DNA of 64,000 bases. It comes from Paragonimus skrjabini miyazakii. Taxonomy: Eukaryota; Platyhelminthes; Trematoda; Plagiorchiida; Troglotrematidae. Shown piece by piece: positions 9,801 to 24,089 of this stretch. Within the stretch, counting starts at the first letter, position 1; every line of letters begins with the position of its first letter. Position numbers and translations under genes: made by a program. The stretch is taken from contig JTDE01000027.1 of the NCBI GenBank assembly GCA_014338405.1, positions 479,736-543,735 of the forward strand, read 5' to 3'. The notes under the pieces are model-generated. The model worked only from the letters and a program-made list of their open reading frames with translations, did not search any database and had not been told where the DNA came from.

Positions 9801-12800
9801 GTGGTTAGGTGGTTATTGTTTTATATAAATACTGTGACCTGATGTTACTGCAGACGTGTCGGTTCATGCATAAGATGCAAATTGCCATCTTCTAATACCT
9901 ATATGTATCAACTTCAACAAAAGTTATCAGGACTACAGAGAATGGTATATACTCTCTTGAATATGAAGTCAGTGAGGTTAGAGTTACTATTCTTCAAGTA
10001 CACTATTTCATACGAAACAAAGGGAGCACATAAAACCAAACGCTGATTCGGGATGTATCATTCCTAAAATAGAGTGACTGTCGCATTCAGTACCATGTTC
10101 CTCACTTTGAATCGCTTTTAAAGATATACAACTGCAAACTGTGAAGCAGATTGTATGGTGCACTTCATTTTGCTCATTTGAACCTAATGGACAAAATTCT
10201 TTGAATGCAACCTATGACAACTTTATAAAACAGCTTGATCAATCTAAATGATGCCCTGAGAACCGGCAAGCGGGACATTTTTCTGGACGAAAATCTATAA
10301 CCAAAAGTGATTATTTAACCGGAATTTACATTCTTTTGCGATGTCCTGTGCTAAAAAGTGAACGAAGAAAATGCTAATCACATTACAATTAATATAAATG
10401 GGTTTCCACTACCATTGTGTTTGTGCACCAATTGTGACTAGCATTTGATTATTTATCTTGTCTGGCAATAGTTTTCACCTCAGAAACCATGCTTGCTGTG
10501 GCGTTTTATCGCTGCCTAACACTGTCTGAATTTGGCAAGAAATAATTAGTTTTTGGTTGACACGTTTCGTTGTCAGCTCTTTCGTATCAACGTGTCTAAA
10601 ATGTATCGGAGGAGACTGCGTAGCTGAAATCAGTCTAATGAATCTACCGAGTAGGTCAATCGCCTAACATCAGTCATTCTAACATGTTCAGAGTTGAATG
10701 GTAATTTGGGTTTCACGCCTTTCCATCCAAAATATATATAGCAACATACCGATTCTGCTATTTCAAAGGCCTTGTTGTTTTGTATAACTGGTCCATAATG
10801 AGCCACAGTTTCCGTTATCTTGTGAATAAGAAATCCCCATAGCACTGTTGCACAGTACCTGTGCGTTTGTAGCTGCTTACTCAGTAGTTGCTGTGAACGC
10901 ACATGATAAAAATTGTTGTGCTTAAAATCCTACATTGACGCATCACTTTTGGTTTGAATTCTTACAGTGTTCCAAGAAAGATTTCTAGAAGCTTGCAAAA
11001 TATAGAGTTTTGTTGTCATGATAGGCACCAGTTTGGGTGGATACCACTCTGCTTCGTAATTAAAAGCGGCGCCATCTGAATGTAAAGGCTGGATGGTTTA
11101 TACATATAGTAATCGTTCATAATACAGTAACTGGAACAGTATCAGTTGAGTAACGTCGGTTTAGGATGATATGTCAGTTTGGGCTGACCAGACAGTGAAC
11201 CATGAAAACTGCCGTCAATGACTGAAATAGAATGGACAGTTTTGGGTAGATTTTATTACCGGTTTCAATCAGCCCTTGTGCACAACAGTCAAAGCGCCGG
11301 AAATAAACCACTACCGCCATGTGATTGACTATACGGTGAGAGTCTTAACTGTTTATAATATATATGTATACCATTCATCTGTAATAGACCCATAGGTTAA
11401 ATGTACTGTGAAGCAGAAAAAAAAAGTTCGCTTATATGTTTCTATCTCCGTGTTAGTCGGTGAAACATTTTGCAGTTTGGTTTGTAAGTATGATGTAGAG
11501 GATCGCATAGGTAAGAATTAGGTTTCCTGTGTGGTTATACATATTATATGTACTTGCGTGAAACACATTATGAATTCTATAAATAGTTTAATAAAAAGAA
11601 CGTTGATTATTCAACCCCGATGTGTGTATAGTTCTTGTTGTGGTCGGTCAAATTAGTGTTATTAACAGGTTCGAGATTGATCACCCCTATTTTCGCGAAA
11701 TGAATCAAGATATGAATCAAGATTGTGGAATATATGTTTATAAGTTCAAATATGAAATCAATAAGTACTGCAGTTGTATTAGCTGCTGTCTGGTAAACAC
11801 CAGTGCTCATTTACTTACTAGTTAAAGATCACAGTTTGACAAGCATGGTGGTCAAAGTTCACTGCAATGCAAAAAAACAGTCGTCTCTTTCTGGAGCTTC
11901 TCAAAATGCTTACTGCTTAAACAGAATTTGCATGATGTGATCATTCAATTTTGAATTCTCTCTGTCATGTTCGGTAGACCACACTGTGTAAACCGAATGT
12001 TGACTATCGGACAGTGTATATGAATGTCTACTGAAATGGTTCCATACTGACACGTCGAGACGCACTTTCAATGCTACTAGTTTTAATTGCACTGGTGAGA
12101 TCTATCAGATAAACGAGGACAGACGTTTTCAAACCGTTCTTCAAATTTAGTTTTATATCGGCATCAAAGAAAATCAGGCCTTTTGCTACTCTCCGAAAGT
12201 TGAGACCCAAATGGCATTTGTATACTCACGACTTCCAGCCTTGATCTTTTGGGTTAACATGTGGTATGTATGCCTCTGTGGTTTAGCCGGCTATGGCTGG
12301 TTAGCCAAATGTTATCCTTGTATGAATGCAGAACTCTCATCTCTATGTTCAAACAGAATTGTTAGTGGTATGACCTGAACTATAAAGAAAAGTGGGAATA
12401 CATCCAAGATGAGCTGCAATATTACTGCATATTTGTACACCTTATAAAGGTTGAGTGCACGCACAAATAAGCACAAACCTATTTGTTTCCGTACTTTACA
12501 TTGTGACGACAGTCGAACTTTATCTTACACAATCACATCAACTATGCTAACACTTGCAGTTTGATGACTGCCTCCCATGACTTTGTGTACTGCGATGTTT
12601 CTGGATTGATTGCTGAAGGCCTTCCGAAATGGTGGAGGCATTACAGAACTGATAGTTCTCTTGGTGCAGTTTTATGGGTCTACAATGGAGTTACTGAATT
12701 ATGTATCCAAACAAACGTCGGATATCTGAAGTATACTTTAATTGGAGCTATCAGGAACGTGAGGGATGTGTTTAAACACAGTGATAAAGCAACTGCAAAA

Positions 12801-15190
12801 TCAACACGAATGGTTTGACTACATTGTGGGATGTAAAAGTGCATTGCAGTCGCAACATTTCGACTAACTGTAGCATGCCTCTTAGCCTGAATAGAATCTG
12901 CTTTCCCACTGGCATCGCAGTGTTGGTGACTCGCTGACTTAGGGAAACTGGAGTTGGAATGAATGATGTATTCGATAAGACCTTTAATAAGTGAAGCAAC
13001 CAGCTTCTGCGTGTATCAGTGACTCGATAAGCACTCGGTCTGAGATCGCGAAGGGAAGAGTCGTGTGACAGTCGATTGGCTTGAAGATTTGGTGGATTAT
13101 CAGACGTGTATCGGATAACAAAGCTGGGTCTCGCAATGAGCATAGTGTGTATACGACTGGCAGTGTGTAACACAGTCGATTTTGTGCATACTTGAATCGA
13201 ATGGATGAGGATTACACATCGACTTCTATATTTTTGGTTGAGAAAAGGGTAGAACAGATTTTTTGTGCAGTGTTTTTCAGCACAGTGGAACAGGCACGGA
13301 ATTCATATAGGGTGAACAATTTCCAATTCATCATAAATGGACTAATGACTCAAATTGGACGATAAGCTGTTCTAAGTAGTTGTTTTCACAGTGTCATCAA
13401 CCTCTATTCCGCTGACATGGGAAGTCTTCATCCAAAATAGCACGACTTTACAAAATGCGGTAATCTTTCACTTTGCCGGAAGTAATGCACAAGTAGCCTA
13501 ATATTCCATGCCAATATCTGTGAAGATTGGTAATCAAGTCTGATTTGAGTAACTCTCCATCGATTGATATCGATATGAAATTGACATTCATAAAACACCA
13601 CGTTTGTAGAGTAAATGTGCGAGCGGTCTACAAAACAAACACGTTTAGCCTACGGTTTTATGCTAGAACAGAAAATCCATTAAAACCATCCTGGCTTAAG
13701 TTACGAAAAGTGGCTGCAAACGGGAAGTTTGGTTCACTTTATCGGGTTTTCACGGCATACATCACGAGATCTCTTGGATTCTGTAATCTTGTAACCAGTG
13801 CAACTAGTGTTGTACACTATATATGCCTGATAGACCACAACGAATGAATGTCAAGACGACTTGCATTCGTTATACTACGGAATCTCAATAATGAAAATTG
13901 GCAATTATAAACATGTCCCTCTCATGGGCTGCACTTGAGGACCGCAAGTGTGCAGAACTGCTTCCAGTCAAGTGTATAGAAGTTGCATAAATTTGGATTC
14001 CGGCTTCAATTTAACCATGCGTAACATCATAGAAATTTATATAGCTGAGCTTATTCACGAGATTTGCAAGAACGATTTTAAAGATGCCACATATCAAGGA
14101 TGTATACAGATAAATGGTGGCCGCTGTATTCAACTTGAACTGGAAATTTATTTATTCACCTTTTGACTACTATCTAACCCTTTGCTCAAGGTCATGAAAT
14201 ATACACTTTTCAGTTTGCCGGCTGATGTGGTTTTAAACTGACGCAAAAGTGTATTCCTTAAATGGTGGTTTATAACCTTTGCTGATGAGCAGAATAATGA
14301 TAAACGTTTGCAACCCATGGAATGTGACGGCATGAAAAATCCTTGAGTTAAAGCCTGTTTCCAAATTGGCGCCGTTATCTTGTATGCCTAATTTAGTGGG
14401 TAAATAGTTCGATTGAAAATACCATGCCTTACATGTTGTTCTGTTGTATGGACATGTTAAAATAGTCTGGTACTAAGTTAACATTATCTTCCGCACGAAA
14501 ATTATGGAGGGAAAATTACAGTAATCTACAAATCATTTGACTACATGAAAAATACTTGTAGTCCGTGTAATTTAACTGGGTCACATTGCACATATCACTG
14601 GTTGTTAGCGCTGTAGCAGTTAATTTGACAGGTTAATGAAGGCGCCACGGGGTTTCGATACCAAAAATAAGGTCACTTCGCCATTCGTTAGAAAGTCACA
14701 AAATGTTGACCATACATTTTCCTTTTGGCTATTTGTGATAAAACGTGAGAATTTCACGAACGTGTATTTGGGTGTTATTTTTCAGCATGTTCATTCGAGG
14801 CAACTGAAGTCTTGTTTGGTTAGGTCTCAATCGATCCACGACATCAACAATTTGATTCAATTGCTCCGTTGGTAAATAGAGCGTTATCTGGCGAATGTGA
14901 CAATCAAGCGAAAAATTCAACAACGACATACTTCAAAAATTTCGCAGTATAGCGGAAACGAATACAAACAACATGGGATACGTTACCTGGTCTGCTACAG
15001 ATTACCAAAGCAGTTTACCGGAAGCCAACTTTTGCACGATGGTTACCCATCAATTTGCAGCTGAGCCGATCGTACTCCAACCAACAGTATTTTGGAGTTA
15101 TTCGGTAGGCCGCGGTTCGTCCTGTTAGCAATTCATCAAGCTGTAGAAAAAACAGCAAAGCTACATCTTTCTTCTGTTGATGGTATAATA
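9801..15190. other. No recognisable gene
   Basis: Only short unassigned frames occur. The longest is a 133-codon minus-strand frame at 12772-13173, leucine- and serine-rich, with no domain I recognise. No repeat shared with the rest of the window was found by eye. Confidence 0.5.
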
Positions 15191-15439
15191 TTCGAATGGC
15201 TGCCTAGTTAGCTTTCCCTGTCTGTTTCCTGACGTTTCGATCTTTACTGCAACAGGTACATTTCGTCCAGTGACCAGCCACCAGGTATAGGGAAACTTTG
15301 GAGAAACACATATGTTCAGCTAAAACATATGATCAGCAGTGATGTTAAACATGGTAAGATCGTTGATCACAAACTTGCATGCATACTGCAAGCCAGTAAA
15401 GCCTAGTTTTTATACAGTATGGATAAACCGTGACAGTTT

Positions 15440-15640
15440 AAATAATTTCTTCACCGGATTGTACAATGTGAAACAACAATTCTACTTATCCATATGTTCC
15501 TGCTTGCATGCTAATCGTGAGACGGAAAGTGTTGGACGACTTAAGATAAAAAGACCAGTGGACAAACATGCACGAGTGTTTGACCGAAATGATTCGATTA
15601 CTAGCATATCAGCATCAAAACGTTAAAGCATACTGAAGAA
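15440..15640 (+). pseudogene. Possible GIY-YIG remnant of a third-type PLE
   Basis: Within a 95-codon frame (15339-15626) the C-terminal part reads CSCLHANRETESVGRLKIKR then DKHARVFDRNDSITSIS. Spacing and residues resemble the C..C, GETGR-LK-R, EHARAFDRNDS pattern of GIY-YIG domains in retroelements, but the YIG itself is not preserved. This is a weak family-level call; a chance resemblance is possible. A CTGACGTTTCGATC string on the other strand at 15227-15241 also resembles PLE-end sequences. Confidence 0.35.
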
Positions 15641-15744
15641 GAGTTCAGACCGATGCATCTCTAGTGGTCCATAGGGTGATTTAAAAATGTGTCCTGGAAA
15701 TTTACAAAGTGGCCTGTCTCTAAAGCACGTTCTGATCGATCTTA

Positions 15745-15812
15745 ATTGGGCGTGGTCTGGTGGGTAAACATTCGGATGCAGGTGATGCGCTTCGGTGTAA
15801 TCCCATACTGCT
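15745..15812 (+). repeat. Degenerate tRNA-like SINE head
   Basis: TGGTCTGGTGGGTAAAC (A box-like) is followed after about 30 bp by CGGTGTAATCCC (B box-like). The spacing fits a tRNA-derived pol III promoter with mutated boxes. No tail or flanking duplication was identified. Confidence 0.35.
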
Positions 15813-17214
15813 AACTTTTTCTATCATCTCAATTGTCTGGGTTTACACAAAATACGGGGGTTTGGATGAGGTTGTTAGTGATCTGGTGAAAATAACTTAT
15901 GACGGAACATGTAAGCGGAGGCCTCGTGTTTTCATTTATTGTGGCCGGTTAATCCCAGTGCAGATGTTTCCGTTCTTGCACCGGTTGATCGGATAGGAAT
16001 TTAACAGCACTGTCCAAGTTAGTTGAGCTCACTGGCAATGTGTTCCCATATCAGTAGGTTCTAGTCGTGAATCAGTCAGACACTACATTGTGCTTTCATT
16101 TACAAATGTCTCCCTTAACGCATTCTCTCCTGTCTATTGGGAGGCGATCTTCTAGTGTCCAACGAAATAAATGGAAGAGTTGATGGAATACACGTTAACA
16201 TTAAGATGAGTTTCTTGCAGTTAACTATAACATTACAGAACAGCATAACTTATAATAACTGTAGATTAGGTCGAAACGAATGAAACCGTAATATTGTCAG
16301 TGTCAAGTCCAGTATATAAGTAAATGACTTTATACAATTTTACCGCAAAACAATTACTCGTTTATTATTCATAGAAGTTACAATTTGTCCTTTTCGCTGA
16401 ATCATTTATATACGGACTTAATAGACGAATCGACTTTTAGCTTGTATTTTACCTTTATTTAAACATACACTGGGTTTTACAGGCGTAGTTAAACTTGAAG
16501 ACAAAATATGTTATCTATTACATAACAGATTTGAAACCCCATACAATCGGTAATCGGTTTATATATACTTTGTAATTGGGTTTATAGACAGCCCTCCCAA
16601 TATGAATTCAAATGCGTCTTCTGGTCCAAAATACCTCATCATCTTGTTTAGTAAAAATTGGCAGCAAACCAAAACGCAATCAGTGGAAATCAATTCAAGA
16701 TCTTTAGACATTAATTGAATGTATCTTAAATGGTAGAACTTTATGGCTGTTCCTGTTTTACGCCGCACAACACGCACTCAAACTGCTTGGAAGATTGACT
16801 TTAGGCAGTATATGAAATATTATATTTTCCGTAAGTTATTTTTAAAGTCGATCTTGACTCGGCGATTCTGAATGTCTGCCTAACTAGCACGGTGGTTTTC
16901 ATGTCTTCTATATTCTCAAGTACATAATCTATGATGCTCCCTCAGTGAACGCATTGGCCATATAAACAAATTTATTGAAGTAGGTCTTGTAATTATGGGC
17001 TGTTGATGCGCACGTTTAATCACGTGAATGTTGTGCTTGCCCGTTTGACTGCTGGTACGGATTTTATGTATCGTGACAGCTTAGAAACTCGGCTTCCTGA
17101 TAATGCACTGGTGATTTGGTTGTATTGGAGTAAAAGTCACTCACAACTAACCACAGATTCCGTATTGCCATATTCATTCCAGCTAATCTGTTTTAAAAGA
17201 AAGCATTAATTTCG

Positions 17215-17310
17215 GATTTCACTTTTGTTAGAGCTCGTCCTAAGTGCCATTGCCTGTCACGGTAGGGGTTATAACCGTAAACCACATTTTATGATGCAAC
17301 CATGTTGATC
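17215..17310 (-). mobile_element. Degraded hammerhead-SINE fragment
   Basis: On the minus strand, a B box relic, then GCACTTAGGACGAGCTCTAAC and GTGAAAT parallel the tRNA head and hammerhead of the SINE at 7738-8171. TAGAGCTCGTC on the plus strand is the clearest shared string. Both ribozyme stems are damaged, so this is an old copy. It ends about 100 bp before an N gap. Confidence 0.6.
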
Positions 17311-17409
17311 ACTGCATCACTATTTTCAATTTAGTCACTACCGAAGGCCGATTTGTATACGCTGAGCCAATTTTGCTTATGTAAGATAAACCGCTAACTG
17401 TGAATAAGC

Positions 17410-17509
17410 NNNNNNNNNNNNNNNNNNNNNNNNNNNNNNNNNNNNNNNNNNNNNNNNNNNNNNNNNNNNNNNNNNNNNNNNNNNNNNNNNNNNNNNNNNN
17501 NNNNNNNNN
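17410..17509. other. Assembly gap (100 N)
   Basis: Exactly 100 N, a conventional placeholder for a gap of unknown size. Confidence 1.
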
Positions 17510-19609
17510 CCACAGATTAAGTTCAAATGGTTCCTCAACAAACTTCATGTAAAATTCAACGTGATATATTTTCCACCGACCCTTGTAAAACCAAGTAGTA
17601 ACTCCAATTACTTCTTAGCAGGCATCGCAGTATTCTCCAAATATAATTCGGCATTTTTGTTCTGCTAAAGTTGTAATGAAAAATCTTCACCATAAACTCT
17701 CCATTTGCTAGACGGAACCGGCACAGTTTATTTCTGTTTTCCTTACTTAAATTCATAAATTTATATAGGATCTTTTCTACACTTAGCATGTTGCGGTATG
17801 GACCTTCTGAATAGAGCAGATGGTACTGTTATTTTATCCTGCACTCGAGAACAGTTGTAACAAATTCGCAAACATTTGTTATGTTCATAAACAGATGGTT
17901 GTAAATCTGCCATTACATTGGTATAGCGTGACATAAAATGATTATTCTTCCTAATCTTATCTATTTATGCCAATTCTTTGTTTCCATCTTACATCCACAT
18001 CCGTATCTATTATCATCTGTTTTCGATCACATGACCCAACGACGATTGATCACTGAAAGTTTTGCTCGTATGGTTCCATACTGCCAAGTGTTTGTACTTC
18101 ATTTCGCGTACGTAGATAAAGAGAATGGACGGAAAGATCCATACGCATACATCTTACACAGCGATCATTTGAGTTGTTCAAATTCATACGGATGTAACAT
18201 TATTTTAAAATGCTTACGGTTTGGATAACTACCAACCTGTTTGTAAGAAATGCTCATTTTTTAGCTGTGAAAAAATCTGTTGCCGTTCATCAGATGGAAA
18301 CGAAGCAACAAATGAGTGTACTGGACAGGCCATACATCTAGTGCGATATTCAAACCAACGAACAATGTTGTACATTGATTATCTTGCTAACCTCCCGACG
18401 TTTACACAGTTACACTGATCAAGAGATCTACCATGCCCATTAAAGTTAACTATGATGTGACAAGTTAATCTTTCGTTACCAAAATAATCTGTCACAATCC
18501 CTCATTCATGAATATGATAACGTAAACTTACGCATCCCTCTGACGTGCTCATAACCGCAAGACGAGCTACCCATTTTAAACCACTCAGAATACCACAGCG
18601 GACAGTTTTTACCCACTTCTACGCAGAAGCAACTCAAACAAACCAGTAGATTAATTACGTATTTAAGATACAAAATGTCTTCGTTCATCAGCACCAGGTC
18701 ACATGGATTTGATAGTAACAGCCCGAATTTTGATCATCCCCCGGTTTCTACGTGAAAGAGTTGGAAGTGAAATTTCTTTAGTTCTTTTTGTTAATTGACG
18801 TTAACGTAACGACTTTGTGAGATTATTGTAGTAGAACTGTATGGACGGAAGACAGTGCCAAACAAGATGGGTTTATTGCATCATCCAAACTCAGTCTGAT
18901 CGGTACCTCGTTAGTAGACGAACAGTCGACACTGAGATGAAAGAAACCTTGCCAATTGGAATGTCGCAAATTGGAAAACTACCACTCGGCTTGCCTGAGT
19001 AACTGAACAACTGCACTATATGAGTTCAGGGCGATTGTGTATGTGAAAAGCCAAATAAATAATCGACCAAATCGATCACATTACCTGAGCTGCTGATTAC
19101 GTATGTACGATGAACTCCAAACACTTACAAGTGTTACCTCTATATTCAGACAGGCTTTCCAGTCAGTCGTTCAAAAAAGTAACACTATTCCTCTTTATTA
19201 TTCGTTTTTAGATACTTGTTATAATTTCGAAATATGACTGAAAATTTGCTTATATTATGACGGCAAACAAATGTTGCTGCTGACATCAAACCTCTCGATC
19301 TCTTCTGCTAACTTTGCGTGGCAGTCAAGTTAACGCGCTTCTTTGTAGACTTTGGGTCTTGCCTTCTTGTACACAACTGTATCCGAAAAACCAGCTGGAA
19401 ACGATCAGATAAAAGGTTGCCATTAAGTATATAGGAGACCTTGTGAATTTTCGCACAGTTTTGCCTATATTTAACGGGATCTGTACCACAGTTTTGAAAT
19501 GAAGATGAAGCAGTTTAAAAAACTTTCCGTGTCTCGACCAGTATTGGAGAATATTCAGTACACTCGAAATGTATAATACTTCACAAAGCTTGAAACATCA
19601 GGTAATGCG

Positions 19610-20390
19610 TTAACTTGCAGCTGCAGCAACCGGAAGCAGACGATATTGTTCTTCTACTGCATTCAAAGCTTCGGCTTAGTCATCATTCTCGAATACCAGA
19701 TTTTCGATTCACTGGCTCCGGGTAAAACCTTCGGTGAAAGTGACACATTATGTTGTCTCACAGTGCAGGAAGTTGAGCCAGGAGCTCAGGGTGAGTTTCA
19801 TAAAACTGAACTTTTTTCGCGACGCAAAGAACCGGGAGATACCCAAAAGTATCGTTGTATCAGCAGATCAGCCCAGTACTTATTATTCAGCCCGTCCTAT
19901 CCTGTGTGCAAGGGTCAGATCATCCAGCTGGAGCAACTGATGAACGTTGCCACACTTACTGCTTACAAGCTTCGACGGACAATTCAGCAAGCTTTTTTGG
20001 AAAGTATCCTTCCGAGTATGGGAATGGATGTACGCTGTCTCTGAACAGCAGCTGTACGAACCTAGTGCTGCCAATCGGTTGAAATCGCCCTTGGAAAACA
20101 CAGTAGAACGTCAGCCGTTTGTCAGATTTTATGGTGGAGATACAGTTGAAACTTACGGTCAAGCTGATGTGATGACCACATTTAGCTCCAATGCAGAATG
20201 TGCACTTGCTCGACTGGCCGCTAATAGCCGGCCAGACGTTTACATTCGTCAAAATCTGCCGACATAGATCAGCTGGACGTTTTTTATCTATCATGTCTAC
20301 ATATTCCGAAACAGTCATTAGTCAAGGTCTTATCAAGAAGGTGTTATATGAAGTACTCATTGCTATTCTGAGAAAGACTAATCATCAGAA
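19610..20390 (+). pseudogene. Ty3/gypsy-type LTR retrotransposon fragment (gag end, protease, pre-RT linker)
   Basis: Frames shift repeatedly but the gypsy order can be followed. A gag-like stretch (DIVLLLHSKLRLSHHSRI, about 19640) precedes a decayed zinc-knuckle region (YRC, SADQPST, ARPILCARG about 19855-19920). Next comes a protease start where SMGMDV (about 20014) stands in for the DTGADV active site, continuing AVSEQQLYEPSAANRLKSP, then GDTVETYGQADV (20135-20170) and LAANSRP (20213-20233), where the protease flap and GRDWL region would lie. IDQLDVFYL and a linker of the L..VL.RY..LF type (VKVLSRRCYMKYSLLF, to about 20370) would lead into RT, which is not seen. The catalytic Asp is gone. 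No LTRs or primer binding site were found. Assignment rests on motif order; moderately sure. Confidence 0.55.
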
Positions 20391-23300
20391 CAGCTTAATC
20401 GTGTGGCAAATCTGCCAATGGTCAAAAGCCGTTACGACTCGCAGAATAAGTGGAATGATACAACGGGACAATAACGCCCTCTCTTAAACTACCTTTTGTT
20501 CGAGAAGTTTGTAAAATGGGTTGCAGTAGTAGTAACCACCTCTCCCATTACTTATCAGTAACTTCTTCTTGCTGTGAAAGAAAGATCGCAAACATGAGCA
20601 TTGCTAATTGGTTGACAAAAGCGGTACATATCTTCGATTCGTCACTTGGCAATTTATGAAAAGCGAAAAATTAAAGTTTGAAAGATGCCTCCAATAAACC
20701 TCCATTGCATACTTATAGGTGTGTATAGCTGTTAGCGGTTTACATAAAAACTACTTGCTAACGAATCAAACATTCATATCATGCTCAAAACAGAGTAGAT
20801 TGTGCGTCCATTATCCCTACTGTATCACACGTTGTTTGGACCATAGTGAGGTTCAACCATGTTTATGCAAATAATGGTGATTCACAGATGAGCAGACACT
20901 GAGTAATTTTATCGTTACACCTTGTAAGTTTGTATTTTCACCCTCCTTGTTAAGTTCATAAGAAGGTAAGTTATGGAGTTAACTTTACGCATAACCAGAC
21001 TGCCAAACTTTTCACAGCAAAATAAACAATAAAACCTCTCTAACTGTTGAGTTTCTGCCTCTCTGGTTATTTCATCCCACTTCAAATTCAGTACATTTTT
21101 GAGTAGGTTCACGTTTCAAACAGAAACGGGTGATAAAAATATTAGGTACAACCTTGTACTTTGTAATCAACAGGTACCATGACACAAATTCAAAGTAGTG
21201 GACAGCTGGTTTAACCCAGTTTGGTTCCATCAGCTCCAAGCAGGTTGGTTTTAAAGGTACATATTCCCTGTAATAAGTGGACAAGTCCACTCAATTTGCT
21301 TGATTGTATGTGAGTTTCCACAAATATCTCATCTTTTCCACATAGGTTGAAATCGGTCAGCTGCTTGTGGTTGACGATTAATCTATCGGGCGAACTATTT
21401 GTAAACTTTGGCTCTGACCTCGTGGTCTCCAGATCACAATTTCCACCGTTATAACAAGGTTGTGGATTTTATTATCCGGTTCGTAAGATGCTGATAAAAC
21501 CTAACTAAGTTGAACTAACAGTTTAACAGTTTGCTTTTGATCACTGGGGACAACTGCTTGTGATAGCCTGTTTAAACCCTCCTAGAGTAGTCACACATGT
21601 ATTCTAGAATGAAGACCAACTGAAAAATTGTTGGTCGATTTTACCCAGGAGAAAAGAAGTCGTATCGGCAAATGAAAACAAGTTTGTGCTCTCGTATGTT
21701 ATGCTGCTTTTGAGCGATGATGTTGCGTCCTCAGGAATGAAGCTTTATTTCGTTACCTTTTTCCGTTTGACAGAATGTCATACAGGTTTAATCACGTTTT
21801 ACGTAAGTATTCAAGGTCTGCATACAATCTTATTATGATTCGTTTCCTAGACATGTTGTTAGCGTTGTGGATCTTCAAAGCATACTTTAATTCACTAAAC
21901 ATAGACGGGGGAAGCTGTTGAATACTGAATCCTGCAAATTCACACTGATACTAACCAGTCCAAAATGAAGATACTTCAGCAAAAATGGACATACTCCATA
22001 AGTCTACGCGAATCTGATGCATATATTTCTTTCGGGCCAACAGACACTGCAACAACGTCTGAGACGAAAATTTACAATGAACGCAACTTCCTCCCCTTTA
22101 ACTCTGGTTTTTGCTAGATGGCTCCGATTTCAGTTGCTCGAAATTACTTGGAGCATTCTGAACGTTTCCTCCGATAATCTTCCAAATCCACCTGGTATAC
22201 GATTAGTAATTTGCTCCTTGCTTGTTCAGCTGTTTGAGAAACAAGCTAGTAAACAGAAATCTACTAAACCGCATACAGGGAATCGCACGATTTACTTGTA
22301 TGGGCCTGCTTGACGTGGCGTATGTCATGCGTATGCTGATTTGGGTAAAATTCGTGAGCTTTATATGTCTCAGAAATAATTTCACTTCTCAGTCTAATCC
22401 CAAACATATAACCACAGCACAATGGAAGTTAGCCGTAGTGTATCATGCTCTCGCATGCGACAAGACTTTGTCCACTTATACCCAAAGCAAGTCAAAGCAG
22501 ATAAAAAGAGACTTAATAACAGATAATTTAATTTTTCGTTCATCAAATGAGGTCTCTGGCAAAATCAAAATACACGAACAGTAAAGTACCGTATAACAGG
22601 AAATTCAAAATAATCTTGTTTACTGATTTGTGGGTTTGGTATATCGCGACAGTTTCTGTTCGTGCCACAGCTAGTGTGTGATATGTGATGTATGGATTTG
22701 TGATTTACAATTGAACGTAAGTACATCATTTTTGTATGACTAGGTTCACCAAGAATGGGAAGCAGGTCTGTGATACAACTTGTAAGCAAACCCGTTTGGT
22801 TTCATCGGTCATTGTCATTAAACCACCAGATGTAGAGGATTATTGCACAGCACCACAACGGCCTTACCAAAGGAGGTCACATTGGTATAGTCGTTATTTA
22901 CTCGGATATAGTTAACCGGATCTTTCCTATCACGAAAGCGGAAACAAATCGGTTTGAACCTGAACCACAATATGACGAGAACAGATTAGTGCATAATCTG
23001 GAGGTAAGGCAACTTCTATGCGGTTGCAATTCACTTAAGTGAACACTGCATTTATAGGTTAATGGCCATTAGGATGATGACCGGTTAAGCAACTGAGGTA
23101 AACTAGGATCAACAGAACCGGACGTTAAGATAAACAGGAAGCTATCATACATTCACAAATGCCCTCAAACCGTGGTTAGAAGGTCTGGTTGAGTTATAGA
23201 ATATGAACAGACAAACACTGATTACCACGCAGCATTCATAGGAGAAAAAGAAGGGGGTGTGAATTCTCAGTTGCCATGGCTGTTCTGTGCGGTAGACTTC

Positions 23301-24089
23301 TAACCGATCTGTAACGGCTACGCGGTTTGACTGATGCACAACTTCGTGGTGCAATCTGGATCTTACACAACGTGACAGGTTTAAGCAAACACAGAAATAT
23401 CGGGTAGACATATGTTTACAATGGAGGTTGTAGTAAACAGATCTTCGTATAGCGATCAGCAATCAAGTGACGTTTTTAAGGGTCTATGCTGCAACCATAA
23501 AAATTTACTTGGTTATTCTTTATGGGCGGTACAATATATGCTAATGTAGGACGCCTGCTGCGAACTAGATACGGCATTCTGTCAATGTAAAACTGACTGT
23601 ATGTATGCACGATCATAACGACTTTCATTCGTTATTCTAATCCACAAGATCAACCGCCTTAACATATTCTTCTTGAACTACTAAAAGTTTCGGTGTGCTT
23701 TTGTTTTGTATGTTTTCAAGGTGCTGTCGGCTGAGCGAGGGATGATCTGATACTTCGAATTTTGTTACTGACTAGTGCTAATTACATTTTCCACTTTTAA
23801 ACGTTTGTGAAAATTCATGATTTCCTTTCAGATCCAGTTGTAATCTTTCACTTTGGTATGTGCTAGGGTTATATTTTAAATGCTCTTCACGAGAGATGCC
23901 TAAAACAAGTAGTGGACACTCGGTGGTCGATCACAATCGATTCACTAGCGGGTTACAACCGAACAAAGCAATGCTGGTGACAAGTTTACAAAATTTTGAT
24001 AATCCGAACATCCCTAGAACATGCTTTTATTCATATGAATTGATTGTCAGCCAAAGCCGAATGCAGTTGTTACATTCCAATGGATTTTT
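20391..24089. other. No recognisable gene
   Basis: Unassigned short frames, the longest 120 codons at 22222-22584 (plus) and 105 codons at 23145-23462 (minus), with no recognisable domains or repeats. Confidence 0.5.

Larger units (their letters stand above)
15990..19609. other. No recognisable gene apart from a SINE remnant and a gap
   Basis: Short unassigned frames only, for example a 96-codon frame at 17938-18228 and a cysteine-rich 65-codon frame at 18221-18418 (CKKCSFFSCEKICC), neither recognised. Confidence 0.5.

Noticed and set aside
10563..10585. Minus-strand GCTGACAACGAAACGTGTC as a hammerhead
   Set aside because: There is no room for stem II and stem I partners do not match; it could be a very decayed relative but I cannot support it.
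12772..13173. 133-codon minus-strand frame as a gene
   Set aside because: No recognisable domain, no conserved neighbour, and such a length can arise by chance in DNA without purifying selection.
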